A stretch of 64,000 nt of DNA, taken from IMG/VR virus record IMGVR_UViG_3300030685_000016, positions 1-64,000 of that record. One strand, given 5' to 3'. The translations under genes and the position numbers were made by a program. The notes beneath the pieces were generated by a model, which was not told where the DNA came from, made no database searches, and was given only the letters and a program-made list of their open reading frames with translations. Each line of letters begins with the position of its first letter. Positions within the stretch are counted from its first letter, which is position 1. Positions 35,910 through 47,419 of the stretch are shown here, piece after piece. Source of the DNA: a virus.

Positions 35910-37508
35910 TTAGAAGGTTTGATTTATTAATGCAATTTGATCTGAAGATAAGATTGTATTCCAAATGGCAAGTTTATTCATTCTTCCATTGTAAAATCCA
36001 TTTCCAGCTTGTTGTGCTATATTTAAAGTTGATCCACCATCTACTGGAGTACCAGCAGCTTGATTTGCAGTTCCACTTAGAACTCCATTAATATAAAAAT
36101 TTGTTACACCATCAGACTTAGAAGTTATTAGAATAATATTTATGGTATTTAAATTAATACTATTATTTATTGAAGCAATGGTAGTTGAGCCAGCTCTACT
36201 AAATCCTAATCTCATAGTAGTTAGTATATTTATCCAACATTGAGTATTAGAAAATATATACCCAGTTGTAAGTATAGATATTGGATTAATTATAACTGCT
36301 ATTGTAATATCTCCAACTAATCCATTCATTCCATTATATACAATTTTTCCAGTACTTCCATTAAAATATGTAGTACCTAAATTGCTAGAACTTGGTAAAA
36401 TATATTGACATCCAGAATTAGTAGCAGTTAATGAATTAGTCTTATCTACCCAAGTAGATGTTCCCATACCTTCTGAATTTAAATCTAATACACACCCAAC
36501 TTGAATTAACGATAAATTACTAAAATCTGCATCAGTAGCACTTCCAGATCTTTTTATTGCAAGTGTTGAAGAAGCAGTAATTATGTATGAATAGGTTCCT
36601 GGAATTGCTAATATAGGTATAGTACTAATTCCACCATCAATAGCTAATTGACCTAATCTGTTGGCCAATAGTTGTATTGTTAACCTATATTTTTTATTAA
36701 TTAACCAAATAGCATCTTTATATATCTCTGCAATTGCTCCAGATGTGTTTATATTACAAATACCTCCAGAAATTGTTACATTACCAAGCTTTGACCAAAA
36801 ACCAGTGTCAGAAGAGAAATCTCTATCTGCTGAATTAGTAATTAATTCTGTTCCTATAGTACCTATAATCCTATCAGCATATTCAATAGCATATTCAGGT
36901 TTAATGTAATTAACTATTTGAGTTGGAGTTAGTGCATAATTGAAAATCCTTAACATAGATATTGATCCTGCAAATCTATTATTAGTAGCATCACCAGAAT
37001 TAATTCTATTAAAAGTAATTGCTGTACCGCCACTACCCATTGTGATTGTTTGGTGAAATATACCATCTATATATAATGAAATATTTCCTTTTCCATCTGC
37101 AACATAAGCAATAGTAACCCATGTGTTAATAATTGGAACATCAGAAAAATATCCATAAACGAGACTCTGATTTCTAAATGACCAGACATTTCCTACATAA
37201 TTAATATTAATACCATCATTATGGACTGAACTTCCTACGAGAAAACTCCAGCCTAATTTACTTGGATTAATTTTCAATATAATACTAAATGCGTCTGTGG
37301 CTGAAAACGTAATGCTTGGAAATGAGGTATAACTATAAATAGTATTGCTATAATCCAGCCACCTCCTCCCATTACCTTTATTATCTATTGTTGGATAAAT
37401 AGTAGTAGGTGTACCTATCGCTCCACTAACAAGATCACGAGTTCCACTCCATTCGTCCAATGGTGCGTAGAAAATAAGATTTTTTTCTAATTCTGCTAAT
37501 TGTCTCAT
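35910..37508 (-). CDS. LamG-like fibre/adhesin paralogue 3
   Basis: 532 residues from ATG at 37508. An upstream in-frame start at 37547 would add 13 residues, but the MRQLAELEKNLIFYAPLDEW start aligns exactly with the other two paralogues and follows the upstream stop by one base. Same LamG-like double domain. All ten Trp are TGG. Start and function assigned by comparison within the window. Confidence 0.82.
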   Translation of the reverse strand: MRQLAELEKNLIFYAPLDEWSGTRDLVSGAIGTPTTIYPTIDNKGNGRRWLDYSNTIYSYTSFPSITFSATDAFSIILKINPSKLGWSFLVGSSVHNDGININYVGNVWSFRNQSLVYGYFSDVPIINTWVTIAYVADGKGNISLYIDGIFHQTITMGSGGTAITFNRINSGDATNNRFAGSISMLRIFNYALTPTQIVNYIKPEYAIEYADRIIGTIGTELITNSADRDFSSDTGFWSKLGNVTISGGICNINTSGAIAEIYKDAIWLINKKYRLTIQLLANRLGQLAIDGGISTIPILAIPGTYSYIITASSTLAIKRSGSATDADFSNLSLIQVGCVLDLNSEGMGTSTWVDKTNSLTATNSGCQYILPSSSNLGTTYFNGSTGKIVYNGMNGLVGDITIAVIINPISILTTGYIFSNTQCWINILTTMRLGFSRAGSTTIASINNSINLNTINIILITSKSDGVTNFYINGVLSGTANQAAGTPVDGGSTLNIAQQAGNGFYNGRMNKLAIWNTILSSDQIALINQTF

Positions 37509-37509
37509 G

Positions 37510-38598
37510 TTATGATTTTGATATGATTCTCCAAGCTGAAGTAACACTATTCCATGCGAATCCTACATCTAATCTGACTCCTAGAACTGTAGTAGTAGGC
37601 AATGTTATCGTACCTGACGCTTCAAATTTTGCACCCCACGTAATTGCTCTTGCTGTACCATTATCAGTTATATCAAACCATAATTGATCTCCTTGTAATG
37701 GAGTACCAGTTAAATTAGTAGTCATTGATGTAATAGCCTGAGCTAATCCAGTAATATGTACTTGATCAGTAACATCAGTGTTAATAGTAGGAGTAGCTGA
37801 CTGAGTTACTGCTGGAGCACGTTGAGTTATTCTTTTATTAGTAAGTGTTTGTACAACCGTTAATCCTGCAATAGTATCAGTAGCTGGAAAGGTTAATGTT
37901 GAAGCATCTACACCAGCAAATGTTAAGCTATTAGAAACATTCAATTTTTTTCCAGTTGCTACAATTACTCCTTCATACCAGTAATTCCATGAAGCTATAC
38001 CAGTACCTCCAGCTACATTTATACACGTAAATGTAGCTGTTGATCCAGCAGCCATAATTATTAACTGATTACCACCAGAAGTGTTAACAGTTATAGCACC
38101 AGTTGAACTATTTGTAATCCAAAAAGATGCACCATTTCTTAAGGTAGTTACAACTGGTAAAACTAATGTTTGAATAAGTGTGCCAGTAAAAAATTGTTGA
38201 TATGCTGAAGATGAAGTTAACGTAGTTGTACCACTAGCTGTTGCTTGAGTAGTATAACCCTCTAAAAGATTAGTTACAGAAACTAATGGGTTATTAACAC
38301 TACCTGCACCATCAGATAATGCTGTTACTTTAAATAAGTCAACACCACCTACAGTTATTATAACACCATGCTCAGTTCCAGCAGGTGATAATGCATCTAC
38401 TGGAATATCAATAAACCTATTAACGCCAGCATTTCTAACATGAAATAATGCATTAATGCCAACTGGTTGTCCAAATGTTGTAACATTATCTTTTGATAAT
38501 TTAAATAAATTGGCAATATTTCCTGTATAATCTAAAGCAGTTTGCCATGTATCATTTGCATATGCAACTATAGTTGCTAAAAGTACTTTAGGTCTCAT
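37510..38598 (-). CDS. Beta-rich fibre/structural protein
   Basis: 362 residues: MRPKVLLATIVAYANDTWQTALDYTGN..., then a Thr/Ser/Gly-rich beta-helix-like body (TTTLTSSSAYQQFFTG, VSNSLTFAGVDASTLTFPATD) typical of phage fibres, ending AWNSVTSAWRIISKS. All eight Trp are TGG. It lies immediately upstream of the LamG triplet and could be a shared fibre shaft; inference. Confidence 0.72.
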   Translation of the reverse strand: MRPKVLLATIVAYANDTWQTALDYTGNIANLFKLSKDNVTTFGQPVGINALFHVRNAGVNRFIDIPVDALSPAGTEHGVIITVGGVDLFKVTALSDGAGSVNNPLVSVTNLLEGYTTQATASGTTTLTSSSAYQQFFTGTLIQTLVLPVVTTLRNGASFWITNSSTGAITVNTSGGNQLIIMAAGSTATFTCINVAGGTGIASWNYWYEGVIVATGKKLNVSNSLTFAGVDASTLTFPATDTIAGLTVVQTLTNKRITQRAPAVTQSATPTINTDVTDQVHITGLAQAITSMTTNLTGTPLQGDQLWFDITDNGTARAITWGAKFEASGTITLPTTTVLGVRLDVGFAWNSVTSAWRIISKS

Positions 38599-38599
38599 A

Positions 38600-39664
38600 T
38601 TAAATAGATTTACGTCTTATTTTAACAATACCTGTATTTGTACTTGAACCATATACAACTTTAATTCTAAATGCGTTACAGTTCATATTATCGAAATCCC
38701 AAGCAAATGTTCCATTTGTTGTAACAAAACTTGTAACCATTACATTGTTTTTTACATCATATCCATAAGCTTGTACTCAATCAGCTCCAGCAAGATCTTC
38801 ATCTTGTGTTATTTCTACAGTAATTGTTGCAGATGATGCATCAATTAATTTACCAGAAATTGACATATCAACAAAACCATTCATTGATAAACCTGTTGAT
38901 CCTGGATAATATACTGTACCTGCGCCTGTATTGGTTGCATCTACTCCTGATGTAAGTACAGAAAATGCAGAAGCTTTTATACTATCTGTTGGAATATCAA
39001 AACCTTTCTGTTGATAACATAAACCAATCTTATAACTAAGATCTGTTCCTAAAAAAACTGCTAAAGCAATTCCATTTTTTAAAACAGTAATCACATTGGC
39101 GGCAGCAGAAATTGAAATTCCTCCAACTCCATTTTCGTATAATGTCATTACATTAGAAGCATTTGTTACTCCTAAAGATCTAATAGATACATTACTACCA
39201 AGAGTTATAGATGTTCCACCTACTGTAAATCCTGATGCTGTAAGAGTTGATGCAGTTGTATATACAACAGAAAAATCTGTAGGACTCCAATGTGTTGCAG
39301 GTAAGTAACTGTGTGCATTTACCATTACATTTTGGGTTCCATTTGTATTATATGAAGGAGTAACACCATTAGGATCTACTTGTTGTACTGTAATAACTTT
39401 AGTTCCAGTGGTTCTTGCTGTATTAGCATTACTTCACACACTTTGTCATAAATATGACAAATATTTAAGAATACCAATCTCAGTTGCAGGAGTAGTATCT
39501 GTTGATCCATTTTTATCATCAGTAGTACTTCCTAGTGCAATAATTTCACCTTCTACGACTTTAGCGACATGTCTATTAACATAGGCATTACCAACAGCCT
39601 CAGTACAAGCTAACATACTTCCTATTAAATGGTTATCAATATCTGTTAAAAATTCTATAATCAT
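38600..39664 (-). CDS. Beta-rich structural protein (TGA=Trp)
   Basis: 354 residues with TGA at 38777, 39434 and 39446 read as Trp (SYLWQSVWSNAN...). The N-terminus MIIEFLTDIDNHLIGSMLACTEAV is followed by a beta-rich body (TLTASGFTVGGTSITLG, GNVITVLKNGIALAVF). First gene of the operon read into the LamG block, with a TAnnTTTG element about 87 nt upstream. Unlike the next gene it uses TGA, so the code boundary between them is sharp. Function unknown, probably a virion decoration or fibre component. Confidence 0.75.
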
Positions 39665-39750
39665 AATTTTTTTATTTTTAAATTTTTTAAATGGTATATC
39701 TATATATTTTTAATAGTTATAAATAAGAATATTTTTAATATTTTTATTAA

Positions 39751-39758
39751 CAAAAATA
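39751..39758 (-). promoter_or_regulatory. Bacteroidetes-type -7 element in 200-bp intergenic region
   Basis: Minus-strand TATTTTTG (TAnnTTTG) lies in the AT-rich 39665-39864 gap, which holds no gene. It would serve the fibre operon at 39664 with a leader of about 80 nt, the same spacing as at the scaffold-MCP operon. No clear -33 box. Confidence 0.4.
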
Positions 39759-39864
39759 AGTAAATTCTTTAAAATAAAATTCAATATTTTAAAAAATTAT
39801 TAATAAATAAGTATATCTTAATTAGACTTTATTATTTTTAATCTTAAAATATGCATAAATTTAT

Positions 39865-40950
39865 TTAAACTACATAATAACATCTAGCACCAGTTGTTAA
39901 TCCTGATCATTCTGATTCATCTTGTACTAATGGAATGAGATTATTATTATTATCTTTGGTTTCTGCTAAATGTTTTGCCAATCATACTTGATCTCCTATT
40001 TTTACTGTAGGATATTCCTTTCCATCATTACCAATATATGTGCCAGTATTTATTCCATTATCTTTTATTAATCGAATTGATATACCATAATGTACATTTA
40101 AAGCACTGTCTGTATAAGCACTTGCATTTGAATAATAACCTAGTTGTGATACATATAATATAGTTGGATCACCTATATTAAGTTCAGTACTAGTCCAAAT
40201 TTGAACTTGGGATCCGTATGCAAATTGAGAACCATTACTTCCTCTACTTGGAGAAGGTAAGAGATTAAATTCAAAATCATTTGTTGCAGCCGTATTTGGA
40301 GTAAGTCAATGAGTAGTACCAACTTCTTTTAAATGTCCCCCAGCAATTAGTGCACCACCAACATTAGCTAATAATATATCCACATCAGTTCGAGTAGGTA
40401 TATGTCATCCAGAATTTGCAATATTATTAATAGTTAATCCATTATATTGATATCCATATTCATCAACAATATGTGGTACATACTCAGTAGTTGTAAATTG
40501 AGTAGTTGAAACTGTTGTAGATTGGGTTGTAGAAACAGTAGTAGATAATGTAGTAGATAATGTAGTTGAAATAGTAACTTGCGTTGTAGCTTGGGTAGTT
40601 ATATTAGTAGTTGGTGCTAAAGTAGTTGGTAAAAGTGTAGTTTCTTCAGTAGTTTCTTCAGTAGTTAAAGATTCTGAAAAACAACCAGATTCATCTACAT
40701 ACTCCGCCTCATTTAAATAACATATATATCTAAAATCAATTCCATCTATTTGTAATTCAATATAATGTTTAAATGCTTCAAATCTGGTTTCATAATTAAT
40801 TTGAACCATTGTAGATAATACATTACTCGATATTGTAGGATAATAAACTCCATTAACTGTAAAAGAATCCTTACCATCATATGTTATTTTTATTGCATCA
40901 CTTATTATATTAAAAGTAAGTGACCTTTTTTTACCTGTATATTTATACAT
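39865..40950 (-). CDS. Adhesin-like protein with Thr-rich linker and Fib_succ_major domain
   Basis: 361 residues with TGA=Trp. An N-terminal ~95-residue beta domain is followed by a mucin-like Thr linker (TTEETTEETTLLPTTLAPTT..., 40.50-40.68 kb), then a C-terminal domain: YQYNGLTINNIANSGWHIPT...GGHLKEVGTTHW...FNLLPSPSRG...IWTSTE...YYSNASAYT...SIRLIKDN. This is the Fib_succ_major (FISUMP) pattern. The Trp of GWHIPT is TGA at 40405. Likely a surface-exposed receptor-binding or decoration protein. Confidence 0.85.
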
Positions 40951-40952
40951 AA

Positions 40953-41870
40953 TTAAAATATTAATTCCTTAAAATTCTTTTCAGTTTCTCTAATTTCTTT
41001 TACAAAATTGTATCCACAATTAGTATCAGATACTTTAATCTCTTGACCAAATGGACTTTTTACATTAAACTGTGCTTTATAAAAATGAATATCATCAACT
41101 TTTGTAATTCCTGCATTATGAAAAATATTTAATTTGTCTCATGAGGAAATCTCACTCGTTGCCCATGAAAAATCTAATTCTTTTACTACTTTAGTTTCAT
41201 GACCAAAATATCATGCATTTCATAAAAATGCTCACATACTTGCAGTTCATTTTTGTATAGGATGTTTAGGATTATATATATTTGAAGTTTCATTCATTAA
41301 TTTATAAAGATCCTCTGAATCATTATAACACTTATGTCAGTATTCTTCATTTGTTTTTTTAAGAATATATTGTGCTCCACCAGTATTTTTATCATTCTTT
41401 TCCACTAAAGTAGGATCAATTTTAACAATCTCACACATTCTTTTAAATAATTCAGGACTTTTACTTTTTATATAAGGAGAATGAAGATAGGATTGTGTAT
41501 TACTTAAATATCAAATTGCATCTCTATCATATTTTTCTAAATCCATCTTCTTTGTGAAAATAACATCAGGATCAGTATGAAAAATTGTTTCAGTTTCCAT
41601 AATATTACTAATCCTACAAAATTTTTCAAATAAATGTGGACTTAAAGAAACAGCATAACCTCTTTTTTCTCTTTCATCTTTAAATACATAAAATTCAGAT
41701 TTTAAATCTTTACTTCTAATAATTTTATTTAACTCTGGAGACACTTTATTAGTATATCCAAATAAATAAACTACGTCTTGTTCAATTCCCATTTTGCGAA
41801 AATTATTAATTTGAACAAGTGTCTGTCATAAGTAATATTTTGTATCAGGAATTGTTAAGATAAATTTCAT
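40953..41870 (-). CDS. Glycosyltransferase-like protein with DPD motif
   Basis: 305 residues with TGA=Trp (several Trp, e.g. IPDTKYYLWQTL and WAFLWNAW). HTDPDVIF at about 98-105 looks like the metal-binding DxD site of GT-A glycosyltransferases, preceded by an N-terminal alpha/beta region (MKFILTIPDTKYY, DVVYLFGYTNK). The start at 41870 is chosen because the frame is open and it abuts the upstream stop. It lies between Thr-rich adhesins and a methyltransferase, which suggests modification of those proteins or of surface glycans. Confidence 0.7.
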
Positions 41871-42482
41871 TTATGAACTATATAAATTAGACAAGTCAAA
41901 TAATAACATAGATTTATCATTATAATATGGATATGCTTCTCTGCAATCTTCATTTATAAGATATATTGGTTTTAGCTTAAATGGAAGTACTGTTAAATTA
42001 ATGGGATGTCATTGTCCATCTAAGATTGGATAATTAATCTGTTTAGAGGGAAAACTTGTTGCTAACAAATATTTACTTCCACTTTGTTGAATATTTTTTA
42101 TGGCTTTAATAACATTTTGTTCACTTAAATGACCTAAACAATCTCTTACAAAAACTAAATCTGCAATAGGTAATTGATCATTTATAATGTCTAAAGTTAA
42201 AAATTTTTTATTTGGGTATTTCCATCTATTTTGTAGTACAATATCTTCTACAATATCTGCCCCAGCATAACTTATAGTATCTAAATCTAAATTCTTCATC
42301 CAATTAAAATCTCCACAAGGAATGTCTAATATAGATTTTATATCATATTTTAAGAATAAAAATGGTAATTCCATTCTTAATTTTTTTGTTGCATCTAAAC
42401 TACTTCCAGTTCCACTTCTACTTTCACTTCCACCCCATTCATTACTTTCAAAAATATTTTTAAATTTCTCTGATAATTCCAT
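41871..42482 (-). CDS. Class I SAM-dependent methyltransferase
   Basis: 203 residues. Motif I ILDIPCGDFNWM (about 51-62) begins the SAM-binding Rossmann fold, followed by YAGADIVEDIV and a motif IV-like DLVFVRDCLGHL. TGA at 42009 encodes Trp in LDGQWHPINL. No substrate domain. In this glycosyltransferase cassette it may methylate a sugar or a protein; the substrate is unknown. Confidence 0.85.
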
Positions 42483-42486
42483 TTTC

Positions 42487-43449
42487 TTATTTATTTAAGT
42501 CTAAAAACTCAATTAACATTTTTTTATAATCTCTTTTTCATTGGGGTTCTAATTGAATATCTCCAACAATAATCTCTTTATTTAATCTCTGTTGTTCAAT
42601 AAACTTTTGATGTTCTATTAATACATTTAACTTTGATTGACTAGACATATGATAATTACCATCCCCTCAATTATAAATTCAACTAACTTCTTCATTAATA
42701 GGATTAGCTCTTACTATATTTTTGGATTCTTTTAATATTTTAGAAGTAAAAGTCATATCATATCCAAAATTTTCTTTGGCATGTTTTCCAACTTTTTCTC
42801 AAATATTTTTACTATAAACTATTCCAGAATTACCTAACGAACATAATTTCTCAATTTGATGTTTCATCATAAAGATTCCATTATTTCAATACATTAGATC
42901 AGTTCCTTCTATGAAATATTTATAAATATTATCTAAATGATTAGGTAAAGCTATATCATCATCATCTCATACTACAATTATTTCTCCAGAACACTGTTTT
43001 ACTGCAAAATTCTCTTTATCCCCAATAGTATCAAAAGTTTTATTCATATTAAAAATTTTAATCTGTGGATGTTTAAAGAATAATTTTTGTTGTGGATAAT
43101 CATTTACAATTATTAATTCTTTTGGCCCAATGTATTCTTGTTGTAAAAAAGATTGAATAGATTCTTCTAAAGATTCTACTCTACCATAAGTAATACATTT
43201 ACATGAAATTAATGGTAAAGTATTATCTAATTCTTTAAATAATGATAAATTATCATTTTCAGTAAGTTCTAATTTTTTTATTCCATTTCCAAAAGAGTAT
43301 TCTAATTCAAGATATTTAATTTGATTTGGCAATGGATCTCCAAATAGATAATTTCCAATTTTTATATTTATACTATCTGTATAAATATGTTGGGTAAGAA
43401 TGTCTTTAACATCCTTACCTCCATATTTTGCCTTTAATATCTTTAACAT
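42487..43449 (-). CDS. Family 2 glycosyltransferase
   Basis: 320 residues with TGA=Trp. An N-terminal ~80-residue extra region is followed by a GT2 domain from about 80: LISCKCITYGRVESLEESI...LIIVNDYP...GEIIVVWDDDDIALPNHL (metal-binding DDDD at about 162-165, the preceding Trp being TGA at 42967), then a C-terminal half with WNNGIFMMKH. Likely transfers a sugar to a phage or cell-surface acceptor. It borders the 657-residue Thr-rich protein. Confidence 0.88.
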
Positions 43450-43452
43450 ATA

Positions 43453-45426
43453 TTAAGGATTACTACAATCAGTTACAAAACTTATACTACCATAATTATC
43501 AGGTGTATTAACTACAGTTCCTGATTGTGCACATATATCTACAGCTGGATCTCCATATGAAATATTAAAACTAGATGTTCCTCCTCAACATGGTTCACAT
43601 TCAAAATAAGCTATCTGTCCTGGAGTTACACATGTAGCAGAATATAATGAACATGTTCCTAATGTAGTAGTTCCTTCTGTAGTAGTTTCAGTAGTTGTAT
43701 CTTCAGTAGTTGTGTTACCTGTTGTGTCCTCAGTAGTTGTTACTTCAGTAGTATTCTCAGTAGTTGTACCTTGAGTTGTTTCTTGTGGACAACCATCTCC
43801 CTCAATTTGTGTTAACCCAGTAATTAATGGATAACCTCATTGTTCATAAGAAGGAGTACTTGCACTATTAAATACAATATATATGGCAGAGCCATCAGTC
43901 ATTATTGGATAATTTATACCACTATGATTGATTTCATTCTCAGTAGCAGCACAATACCCATAAAGTTGATCACCTTCATTAAATGGGCAGGCACTTACTA
44001 CACTATAATAACCATAAGGTGTAGATGGTGTAGTTGTGTTTTCTGTCGTTATTTCCGTTGTAATAGGTAATGTTGTTGGTTGAGTTGTTGATTGAGTTGT
44101 TGATTGAGTAGTAATAGGTTGAGTTGTTTCTGTTGTAGTTTCTCCGGGACAATATTTTTGACCTGTTGAAATTACTGTTCCATTAACCCATTGATAATCT
44201 ATACTAGTTCATGCATCTGTTACTGAATATATTTCATTTGCAAATATGTAATAATCTCCATCAATATAAACTCTATCAAGAGAACTTAATTCCAAGGATG
44301 TATCTTCAATATGTTTATAATAATATCCATCATTAGGACATTTTACATAAAAAGTATAATAACTTCCTAAAACTGTACTTCCAGGTAATGTTGTTGGAGC
44401 TGTAGGAGGTATTGGAGTTGTAGGTGGAATAGTTGTTGTTGGTATAATAGTGGTTTGTTCTTCAGTAGTAGGTTCATCTGTAGTAGTTGCTAATGTATAA
44501 AAACTTAATTGATTTCCATAAGCTGTACCAGCACTATTTATTGCATAAGCCCTTACATAATATAATGTCTCAGAATATAATCCAGAGAGATAACTACTAA
44601 AACTTCCAGAACCAGATCCATCAATTGTTTTTGGATTACTAGTTGTTGGATTTTGACTTGTACTTCAACATATTCCTCTTACAGAAATTGATGCTCCACC
44701 ATTATTAGTTATATTTCCTCCAGAAAATGCATAAGAATCACTAATACCAGTAATTGAATTAGTACTAATAGTAGGTAATACCGCTGAACTATTTATGCTA
44801 AATTGTTGTCCATAAGATGTTCCTGAAGCGTTAATAGCATAAGCTCTAATATAATAAGTTATACCTGGAGTTAATCCAGTTATAATACTTGAATATATTC
44901 CAGTTCCAGATCCATTATTAGTTTTACTATTAGTAATTGTTGGATTTTGAGAAGTACTTCAACATACTCCTCTACTTGTAACAGTTCTATTTCCACTACT
45001 TATAACATTTCCACCACATTCTGCAGTACTTGCTCCAGTAATAGTAGGACTTAATGTTAACACAACAGGAGGTCCTAATGTTGTAGTAGGTGTAATAGTA
45101 GTAGGAATTAAAGTTGTAGGAATTAATGTAGTTGTTGGTCCAAGTGTTGTTGGATGACATTCTGCTCCATCTACTATTCCTTGTGGAATATTAGAAAGTT
45201 TATAACCAGGATTAGATTGATCTATAAATAAAATAAAATCATTATATCTTGTAGTATAATCTAAATTGGTATATAATTTTAATTCATCTGTTGTAATTAA
45301 AGGATATGATCGTCCTTGTATTGTAAAAGCATTTAGAAGATTTCATGTAGATACTGCAACTAATGCATCATCTATATATTTATTAACTTCTAATAAATAA
45401 CCTAATTTTTTTCCAGTATTCGCCAT
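43453..45426 (-). CDS. Thr-rich adhesin with two FN3-like repeats
   Basis: 657 residues with TGA=Trp. N-terminal domain YSLLE-type (LGYLLEVNKYIDDAL), a first Thr linker, then two FN3-like repeats with the Bacteroidetes signature RGVCWSTSQNPT (both Trp are TGA) and YYVRAYAIN-type ends. A third domain (GSYYTFYVKCPNDGYYYK) is separated by further Thr-rich mucin-like linkers, and the C-terminus is Cys-rich. About six of seven Trp are TGA. The Thr linkers are encoded by repetitive GTAGTTGT-like DNA, a likely slippage or recombination target. Confidence 0.85.
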
Positions 45427-45438
45427 TAATATTTATAT

Positions 45439-47280
45439 TTAAATTTCTATTATTGTAACAGTATTATTTGCTTGTAAGTATTGAATATCACCATCTGGTT
45501 GTCCCTCATTACAGGTCATTAATGCTGAGGGAACTGTTAAAGTAATTGTATTTTCTACTATACCATTAAATACACCATTAAATTCAACTGTTATACCCAA
45601 ATTTGTACATAATGGAATATTAATTAGTATAAGATTTGCACAATCATAAAAACAATTATTTCCAATTGTAGTTAAATTAGGAAAATCTAAACTTATTAAA
45701 CTTCCACAATTATAAAAACATCATTCTCCAGTAATAGTTAAATTAGGTAAAGTTACAGTATTAAGATAAATGCATCCACTATAATTGCGTGAACCAAAAC
45801 AATTATTTCCAGCAATAATAATACATCCAGCATTATCCTCAAATCCTCTTATGTTAATACCATAACCACCTACATCATCAAATAAATTATCTTTTAATAT
45901 AATATTAGATCCTCCATAAAGATTAACTACATTATCAATAACATTAACAGAAGTAAATGGAGTTCCATTAGTAGGTAAATCAAAAAATGTATTTCAATCA
46001 CTAACATTAGACGAACTACCAGAAATTAATAAATCTGCATAAGTAATATTAATAAGTGTAAGTTTTAATGATTGTTCTTCAACAGTTGTTGTTATAATTG
46101 TAGTAGTTGTAGTAGTTTCTTCTATAGTAGTTATAGTATCTATATATCTACTTCTTGCCCCACTTGTTAAATCATGTCATACTGTATTATCTTCAATTAT
46201 AGGAATAATGGAATGATCTCTATATTGTGTTTCTTTTAAATCTTCAGCCATTCACCATTGTGAATCTATTAATACACAATTATATCTACGTGAATCATTT
46301 CCTACATAAATTGCATGATTATCTAAAATTTCAATAGGAGTATCTACAATTAATCGGATTGAAAAACCACTATTTATTGAATAATTATGTCCTTTATTTA
46401 AAGAATTTGAATAGTCATTTAGGAAAATGTATGTTGGAATTCCATAATATAAAGTTGATATTCAAAATCATGTTGTATAACCCTTATAATAACACTCACC
46501 TGAATTATCTCTATATCCTCCTGGTTTTGCAGTAAATCCAAAATCATTTGTACTTCCTGAATCAGTAATTCAGTTTTCAGTACCTATTTCTTTTAATTTT
46601 CCCCCTGCAATTCCAATATCTCCTAAAAATGTTATTAAGGTATTAATCTCATTATTTGTTGGCACATGTGCATTTGAATTGGAAATATTTCTTTCATCTA
46701 ATATAGTATAGCCATTATATAAATATATATTATCATATTCATCTATAGTTGTTGATAAAGTAGTTCCTATTGTGGTTTCAGTACTAGTAGGTTCTGTTGT
46801 AGTTATAGTAGATTCTGTTGTAACTTCAGTTGTTGTTTCTTCAATAGTAGTCTCTTCAATAGTAGTCTCTTCTGTTGTAGGTATTTCTAAATATTGACAT
46901 ATTCAGGTTCTAAATATAGATATAAAAGAATTATGTGGAACTTTATATTGACACACAAATTCATTAATATTTGTATTATAAAATATGTATAAAATATGTT
47001 GACAAATATATTTATTAAATCTTGACGTGTATGATATTATTGGAATAGTAGTTGTTGTAGGAATTATTATATTTAATGCTTGACAAACAGAATTTACTCA
47101 TAAAGAATCATAAGATAATTTTGAAACATGTGTAGTAGTTGTATCAACAATAATCTGACATAAATACTCATTAAATTGAGAATAATAAGAAACTAATTCT
47201 TCTATTTGTTCACAACTAAAATCAGTAAATTTTACACAATATCTTTTAAAATCCAGTACTGGTGGACAAATATTACTCAT
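45439..47280 (-). CDS. Adhesin with Fib_succ_major and BspA-like LRR segments
   Basis: 613 residues with TGA=Trp; almost all Trp are TGA. A Cys-containing N-terminal part (YLCQIIVDTTTTH) is followed by a Thr linker (46.74-46.88 kb), a Fib_succ_major domain (HVPTNNEINTLITFLGDIG...GGKLKEIGTENW...SIRLIVD), a second Thr linker and BspA-type leucine-rich repeats (CFYNCGSLISLDFPNLTTIG, CFYDCANLILINIP). A TAA triplet at 45433 backs up the stop at 45439. Confidence 0.85.
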
Positions 47281-47419
47281 GTGGATAAATACTTTCTATA
47301 TATTTAATGAATCAAATTTTTTGTACAATAGATTCTCATTTAACAAATCTTCCAAATTTAGATAACTCTACTAAGTTTTCTACTTCATGTATTACATCTA
47401 ATTTAAGTTCATTAAGCAT
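47273..47419 (-). CDS. 48-residue protein between adhesin and next gene
   Basis: MLNELKLDVIHEVENLVELSKFG...WESIVQKIWFIKYIESIYPHE, with both Trp encoded by TGA (47336 and 47312), so it is invisible to a standard-code reading. It overlaps both neighbours by 7-8 nt. Helical and acidic; function unknown. Supported by frame, start and tight packing only. Confidence 0.6.

Noticed and set aside
43655-46880. Repetitive tracts as CRISPR arrays
   Set aside because: They are in-frame Thr codons inside open adhesin genes, with no regular spacers.
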